From: Erysipelotrichaceae bacterium
Lineage (GTDB): Bacteria; Bacillota_I; Bacilli_A; Erysipelotrichales; Erysipelotrichaceae
Assembly (NCBI GenBank): GCA_017432545.1
Contig: JAFRJA010000023.1
Location: 1-34,070, forward strand
Direction of reading: 5' to 3'
DNA: 34,070 nucleotides
Of this stretch, positions 14,363-22,018 are shown one piece after another (the first letter of the stretch is position 1; every line of letters starts with the position of its first letter). Both the position numbers and the translations under genes were made by a program. The notes beneath the pieces were generated by a model. The model searched no databases and had not been told where the DNA came from. It saw nothing but the letters and a program-made list of their open reading frames with translations.

Positions 14363-14980
14363 ATGAAAGTCTTACTCATCAACGGAAGTCCTGATCAGAA
14401 AGGATGTATCGCTACGGCATTAAGTCTTGTAACTGAAGAATTAAACAAGGAAGGTGTCGAGACAGAAATCATCAATATCGGGAACAAGGATATTCGGGGC
14501 TGCATCGCCTGCCGAACCTGCAAGAAGACGGGAAAATGCGTGTTCAATGACTTAGTCAACGAAGTATCCCCTAAACTTGCCGAAGCTGACGGCATCGTCG
14601 TAGGATCTCCTGTCTATTTCGGGACTCCTAACGGAACTGTTCTCTCATTCATGCAGAGACTGTTCTATTCCTGCGGATGTGATCTGCACATGAAAGTTGG
14701 AGCTTCCATCGTGTCCTGCAGAAGAGGAGGAAACAGCGCAACCTTTGAAACACTCAATCAGTTCTACGGCATCAGCGGCATGCCTGTCGTTCCCAGCACC
14801 TATTGGAATGATGTCCATGGCTATACCGGTGAGGATGTCTTGACTGATGCTGAAGGCGTGGAAACGGTTCGCAATATGGCCACCAATATGGTCTTCCTGA
14901 TGAAGTCCATTCAGGCAGGCAAGGAACAGTTTGGCAAGCCCGATGTGAAACATACACAGTTTGTGAATTTTATTCGATAA
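14363..14980 (+). CDS. NADPH-dependent FMN reductase / flavodoxin-fold oxidoreductase
   Basis: The 205-residue product is preceded by AAAGGAAA. It begins with MKVLLINGSPDQKG, the FMN-phosphate loop of this family. It has a Cys cluster (GCIACRTCKKTGKCV) like iron-sulfur flavoproteins and multimeric flavodoxin WrbA-like proteins, and then the GSPVYFGTPNG loop. It is predicted to be a cytoplasmic flavoprotein. Whether the cysteines bind a cluster is not clear. It ends 26 bp before repeat copy 6. Confidence 0.85.
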   Translation: MKVLLINGSPDQKGCIATALSLVTEELNKEGVETEIINIGNKDIRGCIACRTCKKTGKCVFNDLVNEVSPKLAEADGIVVGSPVYFGTPNGTVLSFMQRLFYSCGCDLHMKVGASIVSCRRGGNSATFETLNQFYGISGMPVVPSTYWNDVHGYTGEDVLTDAEGVETVRNMATNMVFLMKSIQAGKEQFGKPDVKHTQFVNFIR

Positions 14981-15006
14981 TCTGCTGGTCATCACAATTA
15001 TATTTC

Positions 15007-15205
15007 AGACCCTTCGTGGGCACTCAAAAAAAGTTTGTAGGAACATATACGAACGCTTTTCCTGACATGAAAAGAGACATGAAGGGATATTGCAAATGCA
15101 GGCATTTATGATAATACGAAGTTGAACAAGCGATTCTTCTTTTTGAATCGTGTAAAATAGGCTTAAAAGGGTAGGTGGTTCGCACCTGTCCCCCCAACCG
15201 CACCA
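15007..15205 (+). repeat. Structured intergenic repeat, copy 6 (full length, hairpin-2 variant)
   Basis: The 5' half has GACCC/GGG, CAAA/TTTG around AAAAG, GTTTGTA/TACGAAC and CTTTTC/GAAAAG. The 3' half has TTGCAA at 15090-15095, a 16-bp spacer and TAATAC at 15112-15117. The hairpin GCGATTC/GAATCGT has a fully Watson-Crick GATTC/GAATC core. The AGGTG/CACCT second hairpin is shared with copy 5. It ends at GCACCA, 15200-15205. It fills most of the 353-bp gap before the antitoxin gene. Confidence 0.92.
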
Positions 15206-15248
15206 TACTTAAAACCATACTGTTATCATGATGATAACAGTATTTTTT
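15124..15248 (+). ncRNA. Predicted ~125-nt small RNA from repeat copy 6
   Basis: It has the same order of elements as copies 2, 3 and 5, and the cleanest stems of the family. It lies just upstream of the toxin-antitoxin remnant, which has its own extended -10 promoter. Confidence 0.65.
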
Positions 15249-15249
15249 A
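15217..15249 (+). terminator. Intrinsic terminator of repeat copy 6
   Basis: ATACTGTTATC pairs perfectly with GATAACAGTAT around ATGAT, followed by six T residues. Confidence 0.92.
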
Positions 15250-15260
15250 TTTGATTAGAA

Positions 15261-15302
15261 TGGTATAATTATTATAGAAATCGATAAATGTAATGATTTA
15301 TC
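15261..15302 (+). promoter_or_regulatory. Toxin-antitoxin promoter and operator
   Basis: TGG-TATAAT (15261-15269) is an extended -10. GATAAAT (15283-15289) and ATTTATC (15296-15302) form a perfect inverted repeat just downstream. This is the expected place for autorepression by the RelB/DinJ-type antitoxin. Confidence 0.55.
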
Positions 15303-15333
15303 ATACAATTATATTGAATCGGAGGTATTTAAC

Positions 15334-15630
15334 ATGACAGAGACAAGTCTGATACAAGCAAGAGTGGATACGGAACTGAAGAACGATGCTTCTGATCTTT
15401 TTGATTCTTTGGGACTGGATATGACGACAGCTATCAGGATCTTCTTAAAGAAATGCCTTCAGGAAGGTGGAATCCCTTTTGAGATAAAAAACAGCGAGAG
15501 CAGCATCATGAACGCCTATAAAGCATTCATGATGCTCAGGAAGCAGGCGGAAGAAAACGGCTTATCTGATATGAGCCTTGATGAGATCAACAGCGAGATC
15601 TCGGCTGCTAGAAAGGCCAGAAATAAATGA
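15334..15630 (+). CDS. RelB/DinJ-family antitoxin
   Basis: The 98-residue product has GGAGG 8 nt upstream. Its N-terminal ribbon-helix-helix (TSLIQARVDTELKNDASDLF, then LGLDMTTAIRIFL) is typical of RelB/DinJ antitoxins that dimerise and bind their own operator. The stop overlaps the start of the PIN toxin gene by 4 nt, the normal arrangement for translational coupling. Because the partner toxin is truncated, the antitoxin may be an orphan. Confidence 0.88.
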   Translation: MTETSLIQARVDTELKNDASDLFDSLGLDMTTAIRIFLKKCLQEGGIPFEIKNSESSIMNAYKAFMMLRKQAEENGLSDMSLDEINSEISAARKARNK

Positions 15631-15914
15631 TCTATGCCGTGATTGATACCAATGTTGTCATATCGGCGGTATTAAGCAGACTACGATCCGATGCCAATAC
15701 GGCAAAGGTTCTCGAATATGTCTTTTCAAAAGAAGTGATACCTGTTTATAATCAGGAGATCATCGAAGAATATATCGAGGTCTTAAGCAGAGAGAAGTTC
15801 AGGTTTGACAGAAGACTATCTTTGAGGCCTTCACCAGAGAAAGGACCAGTACGGTCAGCGGTATCCAGGGTATGGGTCTGGGTATGGCCATCACCAAGAA
15901 CATCGTTGATATGA
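15627..15914 (+). pseudogene. PIN-domain toxin, truncated and fused out of frame to kinase DNA
   Basis: The first 60 or so residues are a PIN toxin of the COG1569 type: MIYAVIDTNVVISAVLS with D7 as the first acidic active-site residue, and EIIEEYIEVLSREKF. PIN toxins of this group are normally about 135-140 residues. Here the sequence after FRFD turns into a low-complexity frame (Arg, Ser, Val and Trp-rich) because the DNA from about 15812 is the histidine kinase gene read in another frame. The later catalytic acids are lost, so the product should not be an active nuclease. Confidence 0.8.
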
Positions 15915-16846
15915 TGGGTGGGCAGATCGTTGTTAATTCCAAGGAAGGGGAAGGCAGCGAGTTCATCGTAGATCTGCCTTGCAAGATCGCGGATAAGGCG
16001 GTCGAATATACGACGATAACGGAGCTGAAAGGCCTAAGAGCCCTGGTAGCTGATGATGATACGGATACCTGTCTGTCGGTATGTTCGATGTTAAGGGAGA
16101 TCGGCATGCGCCCGGATTGGACCAACTATGGCAAGGAGGCGGTCATCAGGACGAAGGAGGCTTACGAACAGGGTGATGAGTTCAAGGTCTATATCATCGA
16201 CTGGATGATGCCCGACCTCAATGGTATTGAGACAGTGAGAAGGATCAGAAAGATCATCGGTGAAAGCATTCCGATCATCATCCTGACGGCTTACGACTGG
16301 TTCGATTATGAAAAGGAAGCTTTGGAAGCAGGCGTAACGGCCTTCTGTTACAAGCCCTTATTCATGTCGGAACTGCGTGATGTGCTGATGAGACCGTTCA
16401 TGGTCAAGGAAGAAAATCAGGAAGCAGAAGCTGAAGATGATACCAAACTCTTTGCAGGCAAAAGGATCCTTTTGGCGGAAGACAACAACATGAATCAGAT
16501 CATTGCGCAAGCCATCCTTGAAGAGGCGGGATTTGTTGTAGAGATCACGGAGAATGGACAGATCGCCCTTGATAAGGTCAAGAAAAATGAGGCCGGATAC
16601 TACGATATCGTATTGATGGATATTCAGATGCCGATCATGGATGGCTATGAAGCAGCCAAACAGATCAGGCTGCTGGAGGATGAAAGAAAGACCCATCTGC
16701 CGATCGTGGCTGTGACAGCCAATGCCTTTGAAGAAGACCGCAAGGTCGCTATGGAAGCCGGAATGAACGGACATCTGGCTAAGCCTTACGATATCCCGCA
16801 GATCATGGAGACCTTAAAGGAACTTCTGACTGAGAATGCTGAATAA
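15809..16846 (+). pseudogene. Hybrid histidine kinase, 5'-deleted (HATPase end plus two receiver domains)
   Basis: The kinase frame is open from 15809 (directly after a stop at 15806) but lacks any start until ATG 15872. It begins in the middle of the catalytic ATPase domain (TIFEAFTRERTSTVSGIQG, then GMGLGMAITKN, the G2 box). Two receiver domains follow: one with LVADDD and IIDWMMPDLNG, the second with LLAEDNN and LMDIQMPIMDG. All sensor, HisKA and N-box sequence is missing. The ATG at 15872 would give a 324-residue tandem receiver protein, but no good ribosome binding site precedes it. A recombination or deletion joined it to the PIN gene. Confidence 0.82.
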
Positions 16847-16872
16847 CAATAATCAAATACAGAGATTATGAC

Positions 16873-16901
16873 AGGGACTTGCGATAAGGCAGGTCCTTTT
16901 C
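16873..16901 (+). terminator. Intrinsic terminator after kinase remnant
   Basis: GGACTTGC pairs with GCAGGTCC (one G-U) around a short loop, followed by TTTT. Confidence 0.8.
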
Positions 16902-16941
16902 ATATATGTCGAAGATTAATAAAGGTGTAACAGACCAATGG

Positions 16942-17034
16942 TGCTATAATGATTACGAGTTAGTTATAACTAACCAAAGTCCACAAAGGTGGACATTCAT
17001 TTTGCACAGTGAGTTAGACAAAACTAACCTGTGA
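16942..17034 (+). promoter_or_regulatory. Promoter with two palindromic operators for the ten-gene operon
   Basis: TGC-TATAAT (16942-16950) is an extended -10. Overlapping the predicted start is a perfect 16-bp palindrome, GTTAGTTATAACTAAC (16959-16974). A perfect hairpin GTCCAC-AAAG-GTGGAC follows (16979-16994). A second site GTTAG-ACAAAA-CTAAC (17013-17028) is enclosed by CACAG/CTGTG and TTCATT/AATGAA. Two GTTAG/CTAAC sites at this place are what a TetR- or MarR-like dimeric repressor would use, but no such gene is in the window. Confidence 0.75.
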
Positions 17035-17062
17035 ATGAAGCGGAAGTTAGAGGATAGAGAGG

Positions 17063-17848
17063 ATGAAAGCTGATTATCGTAACTGGGTACCTAAATCAAT
17101 GGTATATGGATTGTTAGCCGGGACAATCATTTCGGCGTCAGGATTTATAGGATGTGCCGTTTTATTAAAAGGCAGGATACGTCTGATCATGATGTTAATT
17201 CTTGGCATTCTGACGATCGTGCTGGCTTTTTTCTATTTCTGGATGAGATCACTTTATAAGGCCTTTGATTATAACGGAGAAGTCAAGCTGGCCAAGAGGA
17301 TCATTGAAAAGATAGCCGAAGAGGTGAAGATCCCTGATGGCGGTGTCGGCCTTGATGTGGGTTGCGGCAGTGGGGCATTGACGATCGCCTGTGCCAAGAA
17401 TAATCCAAAAGCCAGGATGGTTGGTTGCGATATCTGGGGAGGCTCGTATACGGGTGAATTCTCCAAAAAGCTTTGCGAAGATAACGCCAAGGCGGAAGGG
17501 GCTGCTAATGTCAGTTTTGAACAAGGTAACGCCATAAAGCTGCCTTTTGAAGATGAGTCTTTCGATGCTTTAACATCCAATTACGTTTATCACAATATCA
17601 GTGGTCATGATAAACAGAAGCTTTTAATGGAAAGCTTAAGAGTCCTGAAAAAAGGCGGTAGCTTTGCGATCCACGATCTGATGTCACCGGCCCGTTATGG
17701 TGATATGGACGCTTTTATCAAGAAACTCAAAGCTCAGGGCTATGAGGAAGTGGAACTGATCGACACGACCGATGGTACCATCATGAATCATAAAAAAGCA
17801 GCCTGGCTGGGTCTAAGCGGTTCGATGTTGCTGAAGGGGAAGAAATGA
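17063..17848 (+). CDS. Membrane-anchored class I SAM-dependent methyltransferase
   Basis: The 261-residue product has two N-terminal membrane helices (about 13-35 and 40-61). The Rossmann methyltransferase domain follows, with LDVGCGSG (97-104) as the SAM-binding loop and VGCDIWGG as motif II. The later motifs are NAIKLPFEDESFDA and VLKKGGSF. It should methylate a small molecule or lipid at the cytoplasmic membrane face; the substrate is unknown. It is the first gene of the operon and overlaps the next by 4 nt. Confidence 0.88.
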   Translation: MKADYRNWVPKSMVYGLLAGTIISASGFIGCAVLLKGRIRLIMMLILGILTIVLAFFYFWMRSLYKAFDYNGEVKLAKRIIEKIAEEVKIPDGGVGLDVGCGSGALTIACAKNNPKARMVGCDIWGGSYTGEFSKKLCEDNAKAEGAANVSFEQGNAIKLPFEDESFDALTSNYVYHNISGHDKQKLLMESLRVLKKGGSFAIHDLMSPARYGDMDAFIKKLKAQGYEEVELIDTTDGTIMNHKKAAWLGLSGSMLLKGKK

Positions 17849-18678
17849 ATAAGTATCACATTGAAGAAAACAGCGTGCAGGAAACGCTGATCATCCCATT
17901 GTATGCCAGACTGGTCTGTTCCCGACATTATCCCGAATTATTTAACGATCCGCAAGCGGAGAAGATCTGCGCAAGCCTGGATTATGATTTTGAAACCAAG
18001 GGCAAGGCGATGGAATCTTTTGCGGGACTCTTCGGGGCTTTGGAGGTCGCCCAGAGACAGAATGATCTGCTTTGGGAAATAAAAGATTATCTGGTCAAAC
18101 ATCCATATGCGTCGATCGTCAATCTGGGCTGCGGTCTGGATGACAGCTTCGCCAAAGCCGATAATGGCAAGTGTCAGGGCTATGATCTCGATTTGGAAGA
18201 TGTCATCGCGATCAGAAAACAGATCCTGGAGCCTAAAGAAAATGAAGTTAATATCGCCTGTGACCTTCGTGATGAAAGCTGGATGGATAAGATCGCTAAA
18301 GAAAACGGAGCCATCTTTTTTGCCTCAGGTGTCTTTTACTATCTGAAAAAGGGAGAAGTTAAGGAACTTATCATCAGAATGGGAAAACACTTCCCGGGCT
18401 CGGTGCTGGTCTTTGATTCCTGCAACCGCTTTGGAGCGAAGATGATGACCAAGACCTGGTTAAAGAAAGCCGGGATCAGCGATGTTTCCCCTTACTTCTC
18501 ATTGGAAGATCCTCAAGAGATCAAGGGCTGGAGTGATGATATTCTTGAGGTCAGCTCCCGCAGCTATATGCAGGGCTATCGGGATATCTATGATGAGGTC
18601 GGTTTCGGATTTAAGCTGATGCTGAAGTTCTGCGACCGCTTTGTCAATATGCGGATCGTAAAGGTCGAATTCAAATGA
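17845..18678 (+). CDS. Leucine carboxyl methyltransferase-like SAM methyltransferase
   Basis: The 277-residue product resembles the PPM1/LCM (PF04072-like) group of O-methyltransferases: an N-terminal ETLIIPLYAR segment, a SAM loop VNLGCGLDDSF, and YDLDLEDVIAIR. A further motif is FASGVFYYLKKGEV. Members often methylate carboxylates or secondary-metabolite-like compounds. It overlaps both neighbours by 4 nt (ATGA), so it is translationally coupled to the membrane methyltransferase and the hydrolase. Confidence 0.82.
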   Translation: MNKYHIEENSVQETLIIPLYARLVCSRHYPELFNDPQAEKICASLDYDFETKGKAMESFAGLFGALEVAQRQNDLLWEIKDYLVKHPYASIVNLGCGLDDSFAKADNGKCQGYDLDLEDVIAIRKQILEPKENEVNIACDLRDESWMDKIAKENGAIFFASGVFYYLKKGEVKELIIRMGKHFPGSVLVFDSCNRFGAKMMTKTWLKKAGISDVSPYFSLEDPQEIKGWSDDILEVSSRSYMQGYRDIYDEVGFGFKLMLKFCDRFVNMRIVKVEFK

Positions 18679-19460
18679 TGAGATACCGGGAGTATTCAGC
18701 TGATAAAGAAAAGACCATCGTTTTGATCCATCCTTCGCTGGTGCTGTGGGATTATTTCGAATATGTCATTCCATATTTAGAAAAGGATTATCGGCTGATA
18801 ATTCCCATCCTGCCGGGTTATGATCCGCAAGAAAGAAGCGATTTCACTTCCGTGGAAGAGGTCGCCAAAGATTTAGCGGATATACTGCTGGAAAAAGGAA
18901 TAGAGGAGATCGAATGCATCTATGGCTGTTCGATGGGCGGTTCGATCGTTTTACGTTTTCTGGCGGATGGCAAGATTAAAACTAAGGCAGCCATCATCGA
19001 TGGCGGTATCACGCCATATCGGTTGCCTTATCTGATCACCAGATTTATCGCTTTAAAAGATTTTCTGCTGATATGTCTGGGGAAATGGGGTGGTATTAAG
19101 ATCCTGGAGAAGGCTTTTTCGACTGACGAGTACTCAAAAGAAGACCTTGAATATGTGCTTAAGGTCTTGAATATGATCTCTTATAAGACGATCTGGAACA
19201 CTTTTGATTCCTGCAACAACTACGTCATGCCTGATCCTATAAATATCGATTGCAAGAAGATCGTTTACTGGTATGCGGACGGTGAGAAAAAGGATAGAAA
19301 GAAGGATATTAGTTACATCAAAGAGAAACTGCCGCAGGTAGTGTTTAAGGAATTTGAAAATATCGGCCATGCGGGTCTGGCTTTATTGAAGCCGGAGACG
19401 ATGGCTTTGGAATTAAAAGAACTGTTGAATCAAGGAGGGGAAGAAAGTGTCGCGTTTTGA
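18675..19460 (+). CDS. Alpha/beta hydrolase
   Basis: The 261-residue product has an IHPSL oxyanion segment and the nucleophile elbow GCSMGG with S86. The catalytic His is probably H232 (ENIGHAG), and the acid lies in the WYADGEKK region. It is a cytoplasmic esterase or lipase-like enzyme. It starts in the ATGA overlap of the previous gene. Together with the two methyltransferases it may act on a methylated or esterified small molecule, which is inference. Confidence 0.83.
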   Translation: MMRYREYSADKEKTIVLIHPSLVLWDYFEYVIPYLEKDYRLIIPILPGYDPQERSDFTSVEEVAKDLADILLEKGIEEIECIYGCSMGGSIVLRFLADGKIKTKAAIIDGGITPYRLPYLITRFIALKDFLLICLGKWGGIKILEKAFSTDEYSKEDLEYVLKVLNMISYKTIWNTFDSCNNYVMPDPINIDCKKIVYWYADGEKKDRKKDISYIKEKLPQVVFKEFENIGHAGLALLKPETMALELKELLNQGGEESVAF

Positions 19461-20325
19461 TTCGAAAATGCAGGAGAAGTCCATGTCACTGATGTTCAGG
19501 GGCAAGCAGATCTTCAAGCCTTTGAATACGGGCAGGATCGATAAACATGTTTCCTGTATCAGGGAATATGTAGCGAATATCTTTTTCTATACGAAGAACG
19601 ATACGACGATCATGATCGATGCCGGATACAACTACGAAAGACTGAAAGAAAAGATGGAGTGGCTGGACATCGATCCAGGTGATATAAAACATATCCTGAT
19701 CACTCATCAGGATACCGACCATGTCGGAGCGATCGAAGATGACAGCGATCTGTTATTTAAAGATGCGACGATCTATGTCGGAGAGATCGAAAACAGGTAT
19801 CTGACTGGCGAAGTTCGCCGCAAGGTGATGTATAAGCTGGCCAAGCTATCTTTATTAAATATCTCCAATCCCAAGGTCCTGCTTAAGGACAAGGAAGTCT
19901 TCTATATCAACGATATAAAAATAGAAGCACTGCTGGTACCGGGACACACCTGGGGACATATGGTCTATCTGATCGATGACAAATATCTGTTTACCGGGGA
20001 TACGATTTGGTTTGGCGCCGATGGCGGTTTCAGTTTCATCGATGCTTTAGCTGAAGATAATAAACTGGCGGTCAAGTCTTTAGAAAAGCTTGAGAAATAT
20101 TTAAGAGAAAGAAAACTGGATCCGATCATCATTACCGGCCATACCGGCTATGCGGATGATCTCGATTTCAGTTTTGCCCATAAAGACAAGCTATGTACCT
20201 TTTTAAAGAAACAGCTGGTTTCAGATCCCGAGGCACCATACGATGCCTATGATGAAAGTGATGATACCAGGGAAAAGGCACGAAGTGAGATGTTGAAGAA
20301 GAAAAATAAGGAGGCTCAATCATGA
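19447..20325 (+). CDS. Metallo-beta-lactamase-fold hydrolase
   Basis: The 292-residue product starts at a GTG behind GGAGGGG and overlaps the hydrolase gene by 14 nt. Its metal motif reads HQDTDH (87-92): the second His of the usual HxHxDH is Asp, a variant seen in one branch of MBL-fold hydrolases. Other ligands are VPGHTWGH, the bridging Asp in FTGDT, and ITGHTG. It is a probable di-metal hydrolase of the lactonase or glyoxalase II type. A ZIP carrier gene follows with a 4-nt overlap, which may tie metal supply to this enzyme. Confidence 0.87.
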   Translation: MSRFDSKMQEKSMSLMFRGKQIFKPLNTGRIDKHVSCIREYVANIFFYTKNDTTIMIDAGYNYERLKEKMEWLDIDPGDIKHILITHQDTDHVGAIEDDSDLLFKDATIYVGEIENRYLTGEVRRKVMYKLAKLSLLNISNPKVLLKDKEVFYINDIKIEALLVPGHTWGHMVYLIDDKYLFTGDTIWFGADGGFSFIDALAEDNKLAVKSLEKLEKYLRERKLDPIIITGHTGYADDLDFSFAHKDKLCTFLKKQLVSDPEAPYDAYDESDDTREKARSEMLKKKNKEAQS

Positions 20326-21104
20326 ATACGACGGTCGTACTTGGTATTCTGATACCTTTTTTAGGGACGGTTTTAGGTTCGGGTTGCGTCTTCTTCATGA
20401 AGAAAAAGCTCAGCCGTTTCATGGAAAGAGTTTTAGTCGGTTTTGCCTCGGGAGTCATGACGGCGGCCTCGATCTGGAGTCTGATCGTCCCGGCCATTGA
20501 ACAGTCTGAACATCTGGGTGTCTTCTCTTTTATGCCGGCCTTTGTGGGTTTCTGGATCGGCATCCTGTTTCTTTCCCTGCTGGATAATATCATTCCCCAC
20601 CTGCATATGAATGCGCAAAAGGCGGAAGGCCCGGCCAGCCGCTTATCTGCCACGACGATGATGGTCCTGGCGGTGACTTTACACAATATCCCGGAGGGGA
20701 TGGCCGTTGGTACGGTCTTTGCGGCTTTTCTGTCTTCTTCCGTGGGGATCTCTGCATCGGCAGCCATGGCTTTAGCCATCGGTATCGCCATCCAGAACTT
20801 CCCGGAAGGGGCGATCATCTCTATGCCTCTACATGCCCAGGGCAAAAACAGGATGGAATCGTTCATTCTGGGTTGCCTTTCAGGCGTCGTTGAACCGATT
20901 GGGGCAATCCTGACGGTCGCGGCATCAAGTCTCATCGTACCAATTATGCCTTATCTTTTAAGTTTTGCGGCTGGTGCCATGATGTATGTGGTCGTAGAGG
21001 AACTGATACCGGAGATGTCGGAAGGAAGCCATTCCCATGCGGGTGTTTTCATGTTTTCTTTGGGTTTTACGCTGATGATGGTCCTGGATGTGGCCTTAGG
21101 ATAG
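20322..21104 (+). CDS. ZIP-family divalent metal transporter
   Basis: The 260-residue product has eight or so hydrophobic segments. The paired ZIP signatures are HNIPEG (121-126) and QNFPEG (158-163). A short His-containing loop (IIPHLHMNAQ) lies before the first. Members import or equilibrate Zn, Fe or Mn across the cytoplasmic membrane. The Q-for-H change in the second signature is common in bacterial members. It is co-translated with the MBL hydrolase and followed 9 bp later by a metallochaperone-like gene. Confidence 0.9.
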   Translation: MNTTVVLGILIPFLGTVLGSGCVFFMKKKLSRFMERVLVGFASGVMTAASIWSLIVPAIEQSEHLGVFSFMPAFVGFWIGILFLSLLDNIIPHLHMNAQKAEGPASRLSATTMMVLAVTLHNIPEGMAVGTVFAAFLSSSVGISASAAMALAIGIAIQNFPEGAIISMPLHAQGKNRMESFILGCLSGVVEPIGAILTVAASSLIVPIMPYLLSFAAGAMMYVVVEELIPEMSEGSHSHAGVFMFSLGFTLMMVLDVALG

Positions 21105-21113
21105 GAGGATTTT

Positions 21114-21365
21114 ATGTATAAAGTTGTTTTGAAGATCGAGGGGATGATGTGCGGCATGTGCGAAGCTCACATCAACGATACGGTAAGAAAGGCCGTTAAA
21201 GATGCCAAGAAGCTTTCTTCTTCCCACAAGAAGGGTGAATGCAGCTTTATTTGCGAAAATGAGCCGGATAAAAGCCTGCTGGAGGAAGCTATCAAGGCTA
21301 CCGGTTATGAGCTTAAAGATATAAGTATCGAAGCTTATAAGAAAAAGAAATGGAGTCTGTTTTAA
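21114..21365 (+). CDS. HMA-like CxxC metal-binding protein
   Basis: The 83-residue product starts behind GGAGG. It begins with VLKIEGMMCGMCEAHI, the GMxCxxC signature (C13, C16) of heavy-metal-associated domains as in CopZ. The middle is more divergent and holds another Cys pair (GECSFIC). It is a probable cytosolic soft-metal chaperone or sensor, and being next to a ZIP carrier supports metal handling. It overlaps the next gene by 16 nt. Confidence 0.83.
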   Translation: MYKVVLKIEGMMCGMCEAHINDTVRKAVKDAKKLSSSHKKGECSFICENEPDKSLLEEAIKATGYELKDISIEAYKKKKWSLF

Positions 21366-22018
21366 AGGCTTTAGAGGTTTTTATGAAGTATATGGGAATG
21401 CCTATGGGCATGTGGAAGCTGTTTGAAAGATCCTTTGAAAAGCAATTGAGCGAAACATTGGGCTATCAGAAAGCTGAAGCATCTAAGATCAAAGAGAAGG
21501 CTTTGAAAGAATACAAGCGCATCATTGCGAAACTGCCGGAATTTGAAAAGGGCGACCGCTTCAAGATGAATATCGTTTCCTGTGCGATGTTTTCGGCTTT
21601 CTGCCTGCATATGCAGCCTTTGCCGGAGACCGATAAACTGGCGGCTTACTACGAGAAGGCGATGATGATAAAACCGATGATCCTTTTCTGTAAACTGGCC
21701 GGCAAGACGAAGTTCTCTGAAAAGGATCTGGCGGGTATGAGACAGACCGCAGCGTTTAAAGCGGCTGATCGCAATCCCTATTCCTGGAATATGGATCTTT
21801 TTCCCTACGAAGATGGAAGCGGCTATGAGGCCAGATTCGATAAGTGCGGGATCTGTACCCTGATGAAGGAACTTGGTTTGTGGCAAGCCGTTCCGGCCAT
21901 GTGTCAGCTCGATTACGCCATGTCTAAAGCTGGAGAGGCCAGTGACTTTGTCAGACAATACGCGCTGGCGTCCGGTGGCCCCTATTGCGACTGCGGCTAT
22001 AAGAAGAAGGTGAAATGA
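21350..22018 (+). CDS. L-2-amino-thiazoline-4-carboxylate hydrolase-like protein
   Basis: The 222-residue product has the C-terminal pattern of the ATC-hydrolase family (PF14196-type): FDKCGICTLMKELGL, AMCQLDYAM and a final CDCGYK. The cysteines lie at 166, 169, 185, 213 and 215. The founding enzymes open 2-aminothiazoline-4-carboxylate in an L-cysteine-forming route, but many members have unknown substrates. It starts inside the HMA gene with only a weak purine-rich site, which suggests translational coupling. Confidence 0.72.
   Translation: MESVLKALEVFMKYMGMPMGMWKLFERSFEKQLSETLGYQKAEASKIKEKALKEYKRIIAKLPEFEKGDRFKMNIVSCAMFSAFCLHMQPLPETDKLAAYYEKAMMIKPMILFCKLAGKTKFSEKDLAGMRQTAAFKAADRNPYSWNMDLFPYEDGSGYEARFDKCGICTLMKELGLWQAVPAMCQLDYAMSKAGEASDFVRQYALASGGPYCDCGYKKKVK

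Noticed and set aside
15160..15205. T-box riboswitch
   Set aside because: GGTAGGTGGTTCGCACC recalls a T-box core, but the consensus AGGGTGGNACCGCG is not present. There is no stem I specifier structure, and the downstream genes are not amino-acid related.
779..15249. Integron cassette array with attC sites
   Set aside because: The repeat-gene-repeat layout and the toxin-antitoxin pair are reminiscent. However, the repeats are longer than attC, contain a promoter and terminator, lack the GTTRRRY-type core at a fixed place, and no integrase gene is visible. The idea survives only as the neutral cassette hypothesis.
779..15249. CRISPR array
   Set aside because: The repeats are kilobases apart, not regularly spaced, and no cas genes are present.
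20168..20935. 255-residue minus-strand frame over the ZIP carrier gene
   Set aside because: It is antisense to the ZIP and MBL genes, which have full motifs and operon spacing. The frame encodes Pro/Arg/Lys-rich sequence without a family match.
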